Shown: positions 24,755 through 32,990 of the stretch, piece after piece
Layout: every line of letters begins with the position of its first letter
How positions within the stretch are numbered: position 1 is the first letter of the stretch
Assembly (NCBI RefSeq): GCF_014235765.1
Contig: NZ_JACMYH010000011.1
Coordinates: forward strand, 1-57,316
Reading direction: 5' to 3'
Source: Pseudomonas baltica
Lineage (GTDB): Bacteria; Pseudomonadota; Gammaproteobacteria; Pseudomonadales; Pseudomonadaceae
Length of the DNA stretch: 57,316 bases
Translations under genes and position numbers: made by a program
Notes under the pieces: model-generated
Told to the model about the DNA's origin: nothing
Seen by the model: only the letters and a program-made list of their open reading frames with translations
The model's database searches: none

Positions 24755-26671
24755 ATGAACGGCTGGTTCGGCAATATCAGCGTTACCCGAAAACTTGCGC
24801 TGGGCTTTGGCCTGGTGCTGGTATTGACCGCGCTGCTGGCGCTGACCGGCTGGACCAGCTTGAGCAGCCTGATCCAGCGCAGCAACTGGATGAGCGACAT
24901 TTCCGAACTGAACAACAGCCTGACCAAGCTGCGCATCGTGCGCCTGCAATACATGCTGGCCAACGGCGATGATGCATCTGCGCAAACCGTGCAGACCCAA
25001 CTGGACGCCTTCGAGACCCAGCAGAAGAAACTGATCGACGGCTTCAAGAGCCCCGAGAACCTGCAGCGCCTCAAGGCCCAGTCCGAGCAGATCGACGCGT
25101 ATCAGAAGTCGTTGAACCAGATGCGCGACGGCTACAAGGCCAGCAATGTCGCGCGGCAGAACATGACCGCCACGGCGACGGCTGCCACCGAGCTGGTCAA
25201 CCAGATCAATCAGGCGGTGCTTGCAGTGCCCGACGGCGACCTGCGCTTCGACGAATTCCAGGCCATTACCCGCGTCCGTGAACTGATCCAGCAGACGCGC
25301 TACGACGTGCTCGCCTATACCAGCAACGTCAATGAAAAATCCGAACAGGCCGCCTTCGCCCAGATGGACCGCGCCGTGGCCGAGCTGCAGCAGCTGTCCG
25401 CCCGCCTGCCCACCGAGCAGTCTCGCTTCCAGCAACTCAACGCCGCGCTGGGCAACTACCGCAATGCAGTCGCCGGCTTCAAGGCGGCAATCGCCAACAT
25501 CGCTACGGCGCGTGCCGAGATGACCGTGGAAGGCGCCGAAATCGTTCGCCTGAGCGACGAGCTGTACAAGATCCAGATTCAGCGACGCGATGCCGAAAGC
25601 GCCGAAGCGCGCAGCTATCAGATCGGCGCCGCGCTGCTGGCCCTGATCTTCGGGATCCTTGCCGCGTGGATCATTACCCGCCAGATCACCCGCCCGCTGC
25701 AGCAGACCCTGGAAGTTGTCGAGCGCATTGCCGGCGGCGACCTGAGTCAGAACCTGCAAGTCACCCGCAAGGACGAGCTGGGCGTGCTGCAACAAGGCAT
25801 CCAGCGCATGGGCGCAACCCTGCGCGAGCTGATCGGCGGCATCCGCGACAGCGTCACCCAGATCGCCAGCGCTGCCGAGGAATTATCCGCCGTCACCGAA
25901 CAGACCAGTGCCGGGGTCAACAACCAAAAGGTCGAGACCGATCAGGTCGCTACCGCCATGCACGAGATGACCGCGACCGTTCAGGAAGTGGCGCGCAACG
26001 CCGAACAGGCCTCGGTGGCCGCCACCACCGCTGACGACGAAGCGCGTGAAGGTGACAAGGTGGTGGGCGAAGCCATCGCGCAGATCGAGAAACTGGCCGA
26101 CGAAGTCCGTCGTTCCACCGAAGCGATGAATGCTCTGCAGAAGGAAAGCGACAAGATCGGCAGCGTCATGGACGTGATCAAGGCAGTCGCCGAGCAGACC
26201 AACCTGCTGGCCCTCAACGCAGCCATCGAGGCGGCCCGCGCAGGCGAGGCCGGACGTGGCTTTGCCGTGGTGGCCGATGAGGTTCGCGGCCTGGCCCAGC
26301 GTACGCAGAAATCCACCGAGGAAATCGAAGGTCTGGTGGCCGGTTTGCAGATGGGCACGCAACAGGTGGCCAGCGTGATGTTGAGCAGCCGTGGCCTGAC
26401 TGACAGCAGTGTCGAGCTGACACGCCGCGCCGGCACTTCGCTTGCGAACATTACCCGCACGGTGTCCAGCATCCAGGCGATGAACCAGCAGATTGCAGCT
26501 GCAGCCGAACAGCAAAGCTCGGTTGCCGAGGAAATCAGCCGCAGCATCATCAACGTGCGTGATGTATCGGAGCAGACGGCCGCCGCCAGTGAAGAAACGG
26601 CCGCCTCAAGCGTCGAGTTGGCACGCCTGGGCAATCAGTTGCAGATGATGGTCAGCCATTTCCGCGTCTAA
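24755..26671 (+). CDS. Methyl-accepting chemotaxis protein with HBM sensor (McpS-like)
   Basis: Chemoreceptor of 638 residues: first membrane span 13-33, periplasmic helical bimodular (HBM) ligand domain about 35-285, second span 289-308, HAMP about 310-362, then the cytoplasmic coiled-coil signalling domain with the conserved hairpin tip (QTNLLALNAAIEAARAGE). The start of the protein and the sensor pattern (LTGWTSLSSLI...LRIVRLQYMLANGDD) closely resemble P. putida McpS, the receptor for TCA-cycle intermediates. Arg60, Arg63 and Arg253 fall, from memory, where McpS contacts its ligand. A paralogue such as the citrate receptor McpQ is not excluded. CAGGAG lies upstream of ATG 24755. Confidence 0.92.
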   Translation: MNGWFGNISVTRKLALGFGLVLVLTALLALTGWTSLSSLIQRSNWMSDISELNNSLTKLRIVRLQYMLANGDDASAQTVQTQLDAFETQQKKLIDGFKSPENLQRLKAQSEQIDAYQKSLNQMRDGYKASNVARQNMTATATAATELVNQINQAVLAVPDGDLRFDEFQAITRVRELIQQTRYDVLAYTSNVNEKSEQAAFAQMDRAVAELQQLSARLPTEQSRFQQLNAALGNYRNAVAGFKAAIANIATARAEMTVEGAEIVRLSDELYKIQIQRRDAESAEARSYQIGAALLALIFGILAAWIITRQITRPLQQTLEVVERIAGGDLSQNLQVTRKDELGVLQQGIQRMGATLRELIGGIRDSVTQIASAAEELSAVTEQTSAGVNNQKVETDQVATAMHEMTATVQEVARNAEQASVAATTADDEAREGDKVVGEAIAQIEKLADEVRRSTEAMNALQKESDKIGSVMDVIKAVAEQTNLLALNAAIEAARAGEAGRGFAVVADEVRGLAQRTQKSTEEIEGLVAGLQMGTQQVASVMLSSRGLTDSSVELTRRAGTSLANITRTVSSIQAMNQQIAAAAEQQSSVAEEISRSIINVRDVSEQTAAASEETAASSVELARLGNQLQMMVSHFRV

Positions 26672-26690
26672 GAAAGCACGCTCACATCCT

Positions 26691-26751
26691 GACGCGGCTC
26701 ACGCCGCTGCTACAGAAACCGATCCCCTGTAGCAGCGGCGCAAGCCGCGTC
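26691..26751. repeat. Inverted pair of REP elements (copies 2 and 3)
   Basis: Two 25-base REP units face each other: GACGCGGCTCACGC... ending CTACAG at 26691-26715 and its near-complement CTGTAGCAGC... ending CCGCGTC at 26727-26751, 11 bases apart. Together they can fold into a long hairpin between the convergent chemoreceptor and lipoprotein genes and may serve as a bidirectional transcript end. Confidence 0.85.
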
Positions 26752-26775
26752 CGGCCGCAACACGATCCAACCCGC

Positions 26776-28194
26776 TCACTCCACTTCCTTCAACACCCGC
26801 TCTTCATGAAAGAACGCGTTCGGGTCCACACCCGCGCGGAAAAAGTACCCGTAATCCTCCAGGTAATACAGCGTCTCCACCCGCTTGAGGTTGTCTTCCA
26901 GGTGCGCACAGCGCAGCTTCTTCGCCTGACCGCTCAGGCGGCCATTGACCTGGGTCGCGGGCAACTGCTGCTCGACACGGCAGTCGAACGCCTGACGCGG
27001 CTTGCCGTACTCGCCGACCACGCTGTTGCTCATCTTGCCATCGGTCACATAGCCCAGCTGCGCACCCACCGGCATGTTCTTCCAGTCCCCGCTGAACGCA
27101 ATGGCATTCAAACCGACGTTGTCCACCATCGGCGCTTCGCCGCTGTAGACGGTTTGCTGGGCCAACGCGACCAAGCCGCGAAAGCTCACCGCCTGCCCCT
27201 CGAAATTGCTGCCTTTGGTGCGCACCGAGAGCAACCCCGACGCCTTGTCCTGGCTGAACGATTTTTCCTCGGTGAACGGTGCGCTCTGCCCTTTGAGATG
27301 GGCCGTACCGGTTTCCACTACCCGTTTCAGCACCTTTGCCGGTTTCGGCATGTTCAACTGCTTGACCGCCGACAGCGCCGGCGCCTGCACGCGCGGGGTG
27401 GCCAGCACCAACGGGGCCTTGCTCCGCGGCCTGAACGCCGGCAATCCGGCCAGGCCTTCGGGCTTGCCACAGGCAGCGTCGAACACCCGTCGATAATCCG
27501 GGTCGCTGTCCTTCACGTTGTAAGTCTTGGGCTCGAAAAACACCCCACCATCGGTCACCGTGTTGTGCTCATCCAGGTCATACCCGGCCAGCAGGCTGAA
27601 CGTCTGCTTGGCGCAGTCCAGGGCATAGCGCTCGCGTTTCTGTGCATAGGGCGCGTTGTGTGGCTGATCGTGGCCGATGGTCGGCGAGTCGTAGGCCGCC
27701 CAGAACTGCAACTGCCCCTCGACGGTAGCCAAACTGTTACGGTCGATCAGCACCCATTGTTCATCGCCCTTGCCCAACAGCACTCGCCAATCGGGCTGGG
27801 GAGTGGCGGCGCAGGCGCGCTGGAAAGCGGGATTGGCATTCAACGCCGCTACCTGCGCAGCCGGGATCGGACGGGCCGGCGCATACTTGCCATCGGGGCT
27901 GGCGAAATAGATGCGTTTCACCCCGTCCAGATAGATGAGGCTGGCGCTGGGGCTGGAACACGCCGCCTCGACTTGCAGCAAAAAGCCGAACGGCGACGTG
28001 TCGGTCTTGGGCTGCAGCAACATGAAGCTCAGGCGATCACCGTTGCGCAGCACACTCTGCGGCACGGGCGGCTGCGACATCGCCTCCTTGAACATGTCCT
28101 GCGCCTGTTCGTTGCCAAGGCTGCCGTCGTCAGGCCCCTTGCTGGAACAACTGGCCAGAGTGACGAGGGCGGCGAGCAATGCGATGCGCTTCAT
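26776..28194 (-). CDS. Predicted lipoprotein, unknown function
   Basis: A 472-residue protein with a lipoprotein signal peptide: MKRIALLAALVTLA then the lipobox LASC with Cys16 as the lipidation site. Residues 17-18 are Ser-Ser rather than Asp, so outer-membrane sorting is expected. The mature part repeats twice a domain of about 100 residues with paired Cys and a DYxY-like aromatic core (about 60-180 and 190-260), followed by a basic Pro/Lys linker (about 265-300) and a C-terminal beta-rich region. No enzyme family is recognised. It has its own frame spacing from the LysR gene and may be monocistronic. Confidence 0.8.
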   Translation of the reverse strand: MKRIALLAALVTLASCSSKGPDDGSLGNEQAQDMFKEAMSQPPVPQSVLRNGDRLSFMLLQPKTDTSPFGFLLQVEAACSSPSASLIYLDGVKRIYFASPDGKYAPARPIPAAQVAALNANPAFQRACAATPQPDWRVLLGKGDEQWVLIDRNSLATVEGQLQFWAAYDSPTIGHDQPHNAPYAQKRERYALDCAKQTFSLLAGYDLDEHNTVTDGGVFFEPKTYNVKDSDPDYRRVFDAACGKPEGLAGLPAFRPRSKAPLVLATPRVQAPALSAVKQLNMPKPAKVLKRVVETGTAHLKGQSAPFTEEKSFSQDKASGLLSVRTKGSNFEGQAVSFRGLVALAQQTVYSGEAPMVDNVGLNAIAFSGDWKNMPVGAQLGYVTDGKMSNSVVGEYGKPRQAFDCRVEQQLPATQVNGRLSGQAKKLRCAHLEDNLKRVETLYYLEDYGYFFRAGVDPNAFFHEERVLKEVE

Positions 28195-28270
28195 GATGAG
28201 TCCCGGGAATGGCGATCAGCCGTCATGGTAAGCGGCGTATCGAAAGCGGCGCAATCCATCCCCCGCCGCT

Positions 28271-29179
28271 TCAGCAGGCGTAGGCCGCCAACTTGTCCTG
28301 AATGAAGTCCAGAAAGCACTGAATCCGCAATGCCAGCTGTGAGTTGCGGTAGTACACCGCATTGATCGGCTGGCGGTAACCGCTGTTGGCATCGGCCAGC
28401 ACCACCTGCAAGCGGCCCTGGCGAATGTCTTCGTGGGTCATGAAGTGCGAGAGGCAGACGATCCCCTGCCCTTCCAGCGCCAGCTGCCGTAACGTTTCGC
28501 CACTGGACGCCGCCATGCGTGGCTGGATCTGCAGTCGATCGCCCTCGGCATGGCGCAACGGCCAGTGGTTGAGCGTTTCGGTCTGGGTGAAGCCCAGCAG
28601 CACGTGCTGGCTCAAGGCCTCGACCGTTTCCGGCACGCCGTGGCGCTCGAGGTAGCCGGGGCTGGCGAGGATGTTCAGCGGGCTGCAACCCAGCGACCGG
28701 GCGTGCAGGGTAGAGTCGGCCAATACCCCGATACGGATGGCGACATCGGTGCTGTGCTCGATCAGATCGATGATCAGATCATTGCTGTTGAGCTCTAGCA
28801 GAATGTCCGGGTAGCGCTGACGAAACTCCGCCACGTACGGCACGATCGCGTGCAGCATGAACGGTGACGCGGCATTGATGCGCAAGCGCCCGGCCGGCGT
28901 CTGGTGACGCAGCGCCAAGCGCTCTTCCAACTCATCCATGCGCGCCAGGATCTCCTTGGCCTGCTCGAAGAAAAACCGCCCCTCTTCGGTCAGGTCCATG
29001 CGCCGCGTGGTGCGGTTGATCAAGGTGGTGTCCAGCTTGGCCTCGAGCTTGGACAAGGTACGGCTGACCGCCGAAGGGGTCTGGCCGAACTGCTCGGCGG
29101 CGGCAGAAATGGAGCCGCTCTGAATGACGGCGACGAAGACTTGCAGCTCATCGGATCGAGATTTCAACGCAGGCCTCAT
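28271..29179 (-). CDS. LysR-family transcriptional regulator
   Basis: Regulator of 302 residues: winged HTH at about 8-65 (FVAVIQSGSISAAAEQFGQTPSAVSRTLSKLEA), then a periplasmic-binding-like effector domain at about 90-295. The ATG at 29179 is chosen because family members start just before the ALKSRSDELQVF helix; the frame extends 11 codons further to non-ATG starts. It is encoded 57 bases downstream of the mdaB-like gene on the same strand, so co-transcription is possible, and the quinone reductase could be its target. Confidence 0.9.
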   Translation of the reverse strand: MRPALKSRSDELQVFVAVIQSGSISAAAEQFGQTPSAVSRTLSKLEAKLDTTLINRTTRRMDLTEEGRFFFEQAKEILARMDELEERLALRHQTPAGRLRINAASPFMLHAIVPYVAEFRQRYPDILLELNSNDLIIDLIEHSTDVAIRIGVLADSTLHARSLGCSPLNILASPGYLERHGVPETVEALSQHVLLGFTQTETLNHWPLRHAEGDRLQIQPRMAASSGETLRQLALEGQGIVCLSHFMTHEDIRQGRLQVVLADANSGYRQPINAVYYRNSQLALRIQCFLDFIQDKLAAYAC

Positions 29180-29236
29180 CGGATCTACCAGGACCTGCGA
29201 AACATACACCAATCCTCGCCCCTGGCGAGCGTGCCG

Positions 29237-29818
29237 TCAGCCCAGCACCTTGGCCAGGTGCGCCTGATACCGCGCGACATCGTTGTCGATGTTCGGCATC
29301 TTCATCACGTCGACGCTGAGGAAGGTCGGCAAAGCGGTCATGTCGAGAAATTCGTTGGCCTTGTGGAACGGGAAATACACCGCGTCCACGCCTTTGCCCT
29401 CGAAGAAGTCGGCCGGATCGTCGAACGCCTGCTGCGGCGCGTTCCAGGTGGCCGAAATCATGTACTGCTTGCCCTTGAGCAAGCCACCGCTGCCATATCG
29501 CTGCGAGGCATCGGAACGCGTCCTGCCGTCATTGGCATACAAGCTGCCATGACCTTCGGTGAACACCTCGTCGATGTATTTTTTCACGGTCCACGGCGCA
29601 CCCATCCACCAGCCCGGCATCTGGTAGATGACCACGTCGGCCCAGAGGTATTTCTGCACTTCCTCGGCAATGTCGTAGCCACCGTCGATGAAGGTCTGCT
29701 TCACGTCGAAGCCGGCGCGGTCCAGGTAGGCCACGGCGGCGTCATGCAGGGTCTGGTTGTAGCGACCGTCGGAGTGGGCGAACTGCTTGCCGCCGTTGAG
29801 CAGAAGAATCTTTTTCAT
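29237..29818 (-). CDS. mdaB: MdaB-like NAD(P)H:quinone oxidoreductase
   Basis: Flavodoxin-fold FAD enzyme of 193 residues that reduces quinones by two electrons and protects against redox cycling. It has the MdaB pattern throughout: MKKILLLNGGKQFAHSDGRYN at the flavin phosphate site, YQMPGWWMGAPWTVKKYIDEV in the active-site region, and length equal to E. coli MdaB (193). ATG 29818. It lies just upstream of the LysR gene. Confidence 0.92.
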   Translation of the reverse strand: MKKILLLNGGKQFAHSDGRYNQTLHDAAVAYLDRAGFDVKQTFIDGGYDIAEEVQKYLWADVVIYQMPGWWMGAPWTVKKYIDEVFTEGHGSLYANDGRTRSDASQRYGSGGLLKGKQYMISATWNAPQQAFDDPADFFEGKGVDAVYFPFHKANEFLDMTALPTFLSVDVMKMPNIDNDVARYQAHLAKVLG

Positions 29819-30010
29819 GAAGGTGGCCTCGTTGACTGTGCGAGAAATATCGATGGGCGCAGTCTAGAGGCCTTGCCCGCAGGGAGTAAGCGGGCAGTGC
29901 GCAAATCTCTCTTGCTTGAGAGTCACGAATGAATGGCCATTGTTGCGTTTTCGTTGGCTGCAACGCGCCCTGGCCGGAGCAAGGCTGTTCGGTTGCCGCC
30001 AACGCTGTTG

Positions 30011-31225
30011 CTACTCCTTGGTCAGGTCCACCAGCGGCGTCTGCCGCACTTCGGTCTGGCGCTCGCCCTGAATCGTCTGGATGGTTTTCAGCGCCTTGTC
30101 CACGGCCGGTTTGTCCGCCAGCAGGCTGTAGCTGATGCTGAAGTGCTTCTGCTGTTTGGGCTCGATGGTCGGGACCAGATTCAAAGGCCGCTGGTAACGG
30201 CGGTTATAGGAAAAGCTGGTGCCCGGCTCCAGCCCGGTCACATAGCCCTGGCCTTGCGTGTCGGTGTTCTTCCACAACGAGAACACCGGCAACTGCTGGA
30301 CGTTGAAACCCACCGCCACGCCCAGGCTGCCGGCCTTGTTGTGCAGCACGGTCAGCGTGTCGCCCTTGGCATCGCCATAGGGCACCACGTTGTACACGGT
30401 TTCGTCATAGTCCCTGGTGGGTGCGCGATAGGTCTGCCAATCGCCCAGATCAGCCTTGGCCTTGTCGTTGAAAGGCGACACCTGCTTCACCGCCGCCGCA
30501 AACCGCGCGCCCTCTTCCAGGAACGGTGTGCTGAAGTTGCTGTGATACAGCGCCTGGTATTCCTTGGGGTAGTCGCCGTTGTTGGTCAAGGTGTCGTTGA
30601 GCACGAAACGGGCCGTCCCGGGTTCGGTCACCAGCTCGGTCTGCGCGGTGAAATCGACCTTCTTGAAGGCCTGCTCCTGCAGCTCGCCACGCACATGAAT
30701 CGCATACGGCGGCGCCTCGTCGATGTGCACCGTGACCTTGCTGGCCGGAATGTTCGCGGCACGACCGTGCAGGGTCAGCAGCTCACCGTTGTCCATGCCC
30801 GGATGGCCGACCCATTCGTAGCCGCAGCGCGTCACCAGTTCGTTGAAGCCCTCCAGCCAGCCCAGGCCTCCCCGGCCGTTGAGCTCGATGAAGGCCGGAT
30901 TGACCACTTCTTTCACGGGCGAATCCCAGCCCATGCGCGCGTCGCCCACCTGGGCGTGGAGCACGTTCATGCCCCGTGTGGGCACCAGCGTCAGCTTCAT
31001 GGTGCCGTTATCAATGTCGATCAGGCTGACACCTTCCTGGCGACCCCCGTGCAGGGTGCGCATCGTGATGGAGAACGGCTTGTCGAGCTTGACGCCCAAC
31101 TGTTCGCTGGTGATGCGCTGGTTCTGCGCAGGCTTGTCGCTGTCCAGCAACACGAAGTTCCAGGCCAGAGCGTGGGCGCTGAGGGTGAGTGCGGAGATGG
31201 CACAGGCGAGGGGAAGCAGTTTCAT
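30011..31225 (-). CDS. Exported DUF4432 (aldose-1-epimerase-fold) protein
   Basis: A 404-residue protein with a Sec signal peptide (MKLLPLACAISALTLSAHALA). The mature part is a DUF4432 domain, a galactose-mutarotase-like beta-sandwich: PTRGMNVLHA, GWDSPVKEVVNP and the GFNELVTRCG region at about 85-135 are characteristic. Cytoplasmic relatives are thought to act on sugars, but the catalytic role of the family is not established. The signal peptide places this one in the periplasm. Single gene, divergent from the fimbrial operon. Confidence 0.85.
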   Translation of the reverse strand: MKLLPLACAISALTLSAHALAWNFVLLDSDKPAQNQRITSEQLGVKLDKPFSITMRTLHGGRQEGVSLIDIDNGTMKLTLVPTRGMNVLHAQVGDARMGWDSPVKEVVNPAFIELNGRGGLGWLEGFNELVTRCGYEWVGHPGMDNGELLTLHGRAANIPASKVTVHIDEAPPYAIHVRGELQEQAFKKVDFTAQTELVTEPGTARFVLNDTLTNNGDYPKEYQALYHSNFSTPFLEEGARFAAAVKQVSPFNDKAKADLGDWQTYRAPTRDYDETVYNVVPYGDAKGDTLTVLHNKAGSLGVAVGFNVQQLPVFSLWKNTDTQGQGYVTGLEPGTSFSYNRRYQRPLNLVPTIEPKQQKHFSISYSLLADKPAVDKALKTIQTIQGERQTEVRQTPLVDLTKE

Positions 31226-31434
31226 GGAGGTAGACCTTTCTTGGAGTTATGAGGCCGATCAGTGAATCGTTTCAGCTTTTGAGTCTAGTCGTCTTGCAAG
31301 CATTTGAAAATGCATGGAGCGCGTTCTTTCAGAGGACTTGAGGACGTCGAGGCGCACATCTCTACCCCTACCCATCCGCTGCCAGATCATGGCTGACACG
31401 CCCGTTCATCGACCTTGATGCTTCATCGAATACG

Positions 31435-31453
31435 GTTTTGAGAATCGTCTTAT
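31435..31453 (+). promoter_or_regulatory. RcsB-box-like operator, fimbrial copy
   Basis: GTTTTGAGAATCGTCTTAT is identical at 17 of 19 positions to the sequence upstream of the regulator operon (44366-44384, minus strand) and in the same orientation relative to the gene it precedes. Its complementary strand contains TAAGACGATTCTCA, matching the enterobacterial RcsAB box (TAAGAATATTCCTA) at 10 of 14 positions. It ends at the -35 position of the candidate fimbrial promoter. Confidence 0.6.
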
Positions 31454-31481
31454 TCTGGACGGTCCATGTGAATTCTATGAT
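31453..31481 (+). promoter_or_regulatory. Candidate activator-dependent promoter of fimbrial operon
   Basis: TATGAT at 31476-31481 is a good -10; the -35 position 17 bases upstream (TTCTGG) is poor, as expected for a promoter needing an activator bound at the adjoining RcsB-like box. Transcription would start near 31488, about 70 bases before the pilin ATG. Confidence 0.35.
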
Positions 31482-31559
31482 TGCGTCCCTCAGAGGCCTG
31501 AGCCCTGGCACATCGCCTGCTATCGGTCGTTCTGATGGTCCAACCACGAGAATTTGATA

Positions 31560-32084
31560 ATGAAAAAAGTCTTGATCGCGCTCACCGCTACTGCGGCCTT
31601 TGGCGCCTCGCTGAACGCATCGGCCGCCGACGGCACCATCAACTTCAGCGGTGAAGTCAGCAACCAGACCTGCGCCATCGAAGGTAACACCACGGGTACT
31701 ACCAGCAAGACCGTTACCATGCCGCGCGTTGCCGCTTCCTCGCTGGCCACTGTAGGCCAGACCGCTGGCCGTACAGGCTTCTCGCTGGCGCTGACCAAGT
31801 GCACCGGCGCTACAGCTCTGGTGCGCTTCGAGCAAGGCGCTGCCGTCGATGAGGCTACCGGCAACCTAGTCAACCAGACTGCCGATGGCTCCAACGCACA
31901 GATCCAGATCCTCAACGCCAACTTCGCACCGGTCAACCTGCAGACCAACGCCGGATCGCTTTCCACTGCGATCTCCAGCGAAGCGTCGACCCTGCAGTTC
32001 TATGCCCAATACATCGCGGCCACTGCGGCAGCCACACCGGGCAAGGTCACCTCAAATGTGCAGTTCTCCATGGACTACAACTGA
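31560..32084 (+). CDS. Fimbrial major subunit (type 1-like pilin)
   Basis: Chaperone-usher pilin of 174 residues. Sec signal peptide 1-22 (MKKVLIALTATAAFGASLNASA), then an incomplete Ig-like pilin domain with the conserved disulphide pair Cys38 and Cys81 and the penultimate Tyr (Tyr173) of the C-terminal motif. The N-terminal segment ADGTINFSGEVSNQTC is the donor strand. ATG 31560 is preferred over a TTG two codons upstream. First gene of the operon, followed by a hairpin that may favour its expression over the assembly genes. CupD1/CupA1-like in P. aeruginosa terms. Confidence 0.93.
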   Translation: MKKVLIALTATAAFGASLNASAADGTINFSGEVSNQTCAIEGNTTGTTSKTVTMPRVAASSLATVGQTAGRTGFSLALTKCTGATALVRFEQGAAVDEATGNLVNQTADGSNAQIQILNANFAPVNLQTNAGSLSTAISSEASTLQFYAQYIAATAAATPGKVTSNVQFSMDYN

Positions 32085-32090
32085 TCTTGA

Positions 32091-32115
32091 GCGCTCGCAG
32101 CCTGGCTGCGAGCGC
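32091..32115 (+). promoter_or_regulatory. Intercistronic hairpin between pilin and chaperone genes
   Basis: A perfect 11-bp stem, GCGCTCGCAGC (32091-32101) with GCTGCGAGCGC (32105-32115), loop CTG, starts 6 bases after the pilin stop and is followed by only CTTTC. It is placed like the structures in other fimbrial operons that stabilise pilin mRNA or partly terminate transcription, giving excess pilin over chaperone and usher. Confidence 0.65.
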
Positions 32116-32131
32116 CTTTCGAGCCGAGCCT

Positions 32132-32875
32132 ATGAAAACTTCTTTTATCGTACGCGCCGCCAGCGCGGTATTCAGCGTATTGCTGCTGGCCGACTCGACA
32201 CCTGCCATGGCCAATGTAGTGATCGCTGGCACTCGCGTGGTGTACCCGGCCAAGGAGCGCGAAATCACCATCAAGCTCGATAATGCTGGCAACGAAGCAG
32301 CCCTCGTTCAAGCATGGGTAGACCGCGGCGACCCTGAATCCCGTGCCGACCAGGCAGATGCACCGTTTCTGCTGATGCCTCCTGTTGCACGCATTGCAGC
32401 TCAGCGTTCGCAAACCTTGCGCATGACCTACACCCAAGATCGGCTGCCCCAAGATGTTGAGTCGGTGTTCTGGCTGAACGTGCTGGATGTACCGCCTCTG
32501 CCGAAAAGCGCAGACAGCAACTTCGTGCAGCTGGCCTACCGCTCACGCATCAAGGTGTTCTTCCGCCCAGAGGGTTTGAAAGGTTTTGCCGAGGACACCC
32601 CTGCGGCAATTACCTGGAGCCTGGTACCTGACGGCAAAGGCTTCGCCTTGCGCGGTAGAAACCCTACAGCGTTCAGTGCCTCCTACAACAAGATCGAGCT
32701 GGTAGTCGGCAACCAGACCTACACCAGCAAGGGCGGCATGATCGGCCCCCATGACACCTACGAATTCCGCTTGCCGGGCCTGCAGAGCCTGCCTCGGGGC
32801 AATGCAATGGTTCGCTATGAATGGCTCAACGACTACGGCGCCGCCAAGTCCGTCGAAACCCGTCTCACACGTTGA
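32132..32875 (+). CDS. Periplasmic fimbrial chaperone
   Basis: A 247-residue PapD-like chaperone that holds pilins by donor-strand complementation and delivers them to the usher. Signal peptide to about residue 27 (ending PAMA), then two Ig-like domains. The G1-strand region shows the alternating pattern and the family signature (VFWLNVLDVPPLP), and the invariant Arg of the N-terminal domain is in the TRVVYPAKE segment. ATG 32132 follows the intercistronic hairpin; the frame is open 15 codons upstream without signal-like sequence. This is the only chaperone gene of the locus. Confidence 0.93.
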   Translation: MKTSFIVRAASAVFSVLLLADSTPAMANVVIAGTRVVYPAKEREITIKLDNAGNEAALVQAWVDRGDPESRADQADAPFLLMPPVARIAAQRSQTLRMTYTQDRLPQDVESVFWLNVLDVPPLPKSADSNFVQLAYRSRIKVFFRPEGLKGFAEDTPAAITWSLVPDGKGFALRGRNPTAFSASYNKIELVVGNQTYTSKGGMIGPHDTYEFRLPGLQSLPRGNAMVRYEWLNDYGAAKSVETRLTR

Positions 32876-32990
32876 GGCCAGCCTCTTCGACCGAGCCATG
32901 CCCTACCTCATCACTTCGATAACGCCAGCCACGTCGGTTGAGCCTTGGTCGCTTGCTGTCATGTAGCAGGCCTGTTCAGGACGCCTACTC

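Larger units (their letters stand above)
31226..31559. other. Intergenic region upstream of fimbrial operon
   Basis: 334 bases between the divergent DUF4432 and fimbrial genes with no convincing reading frame. It contains the RcsB-box-like 19-mer at 31435-31453 and a candidate promoter at 31453-31481. The left 200 bases show nothing recognisable beyond the presumed DUF4432 promoter. Confidence 0.6.

Noticed and set aside
22942..25074. 710-codon minus-strand frame opposite the aldehyde dehydrogenase and chemoreceptor start
   Set aside because: It runs through a strong terminator and two promoters and has no domain or ribosome binding site; the sense genes carry all the conserved motifs.
26691..26751. 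Inverted REP pair as an insertion sequence or CRISPR unit
   Set aside because: Units are palindromic 25-mers without a transposase, target duplication or regular spacers; they match the REP type.
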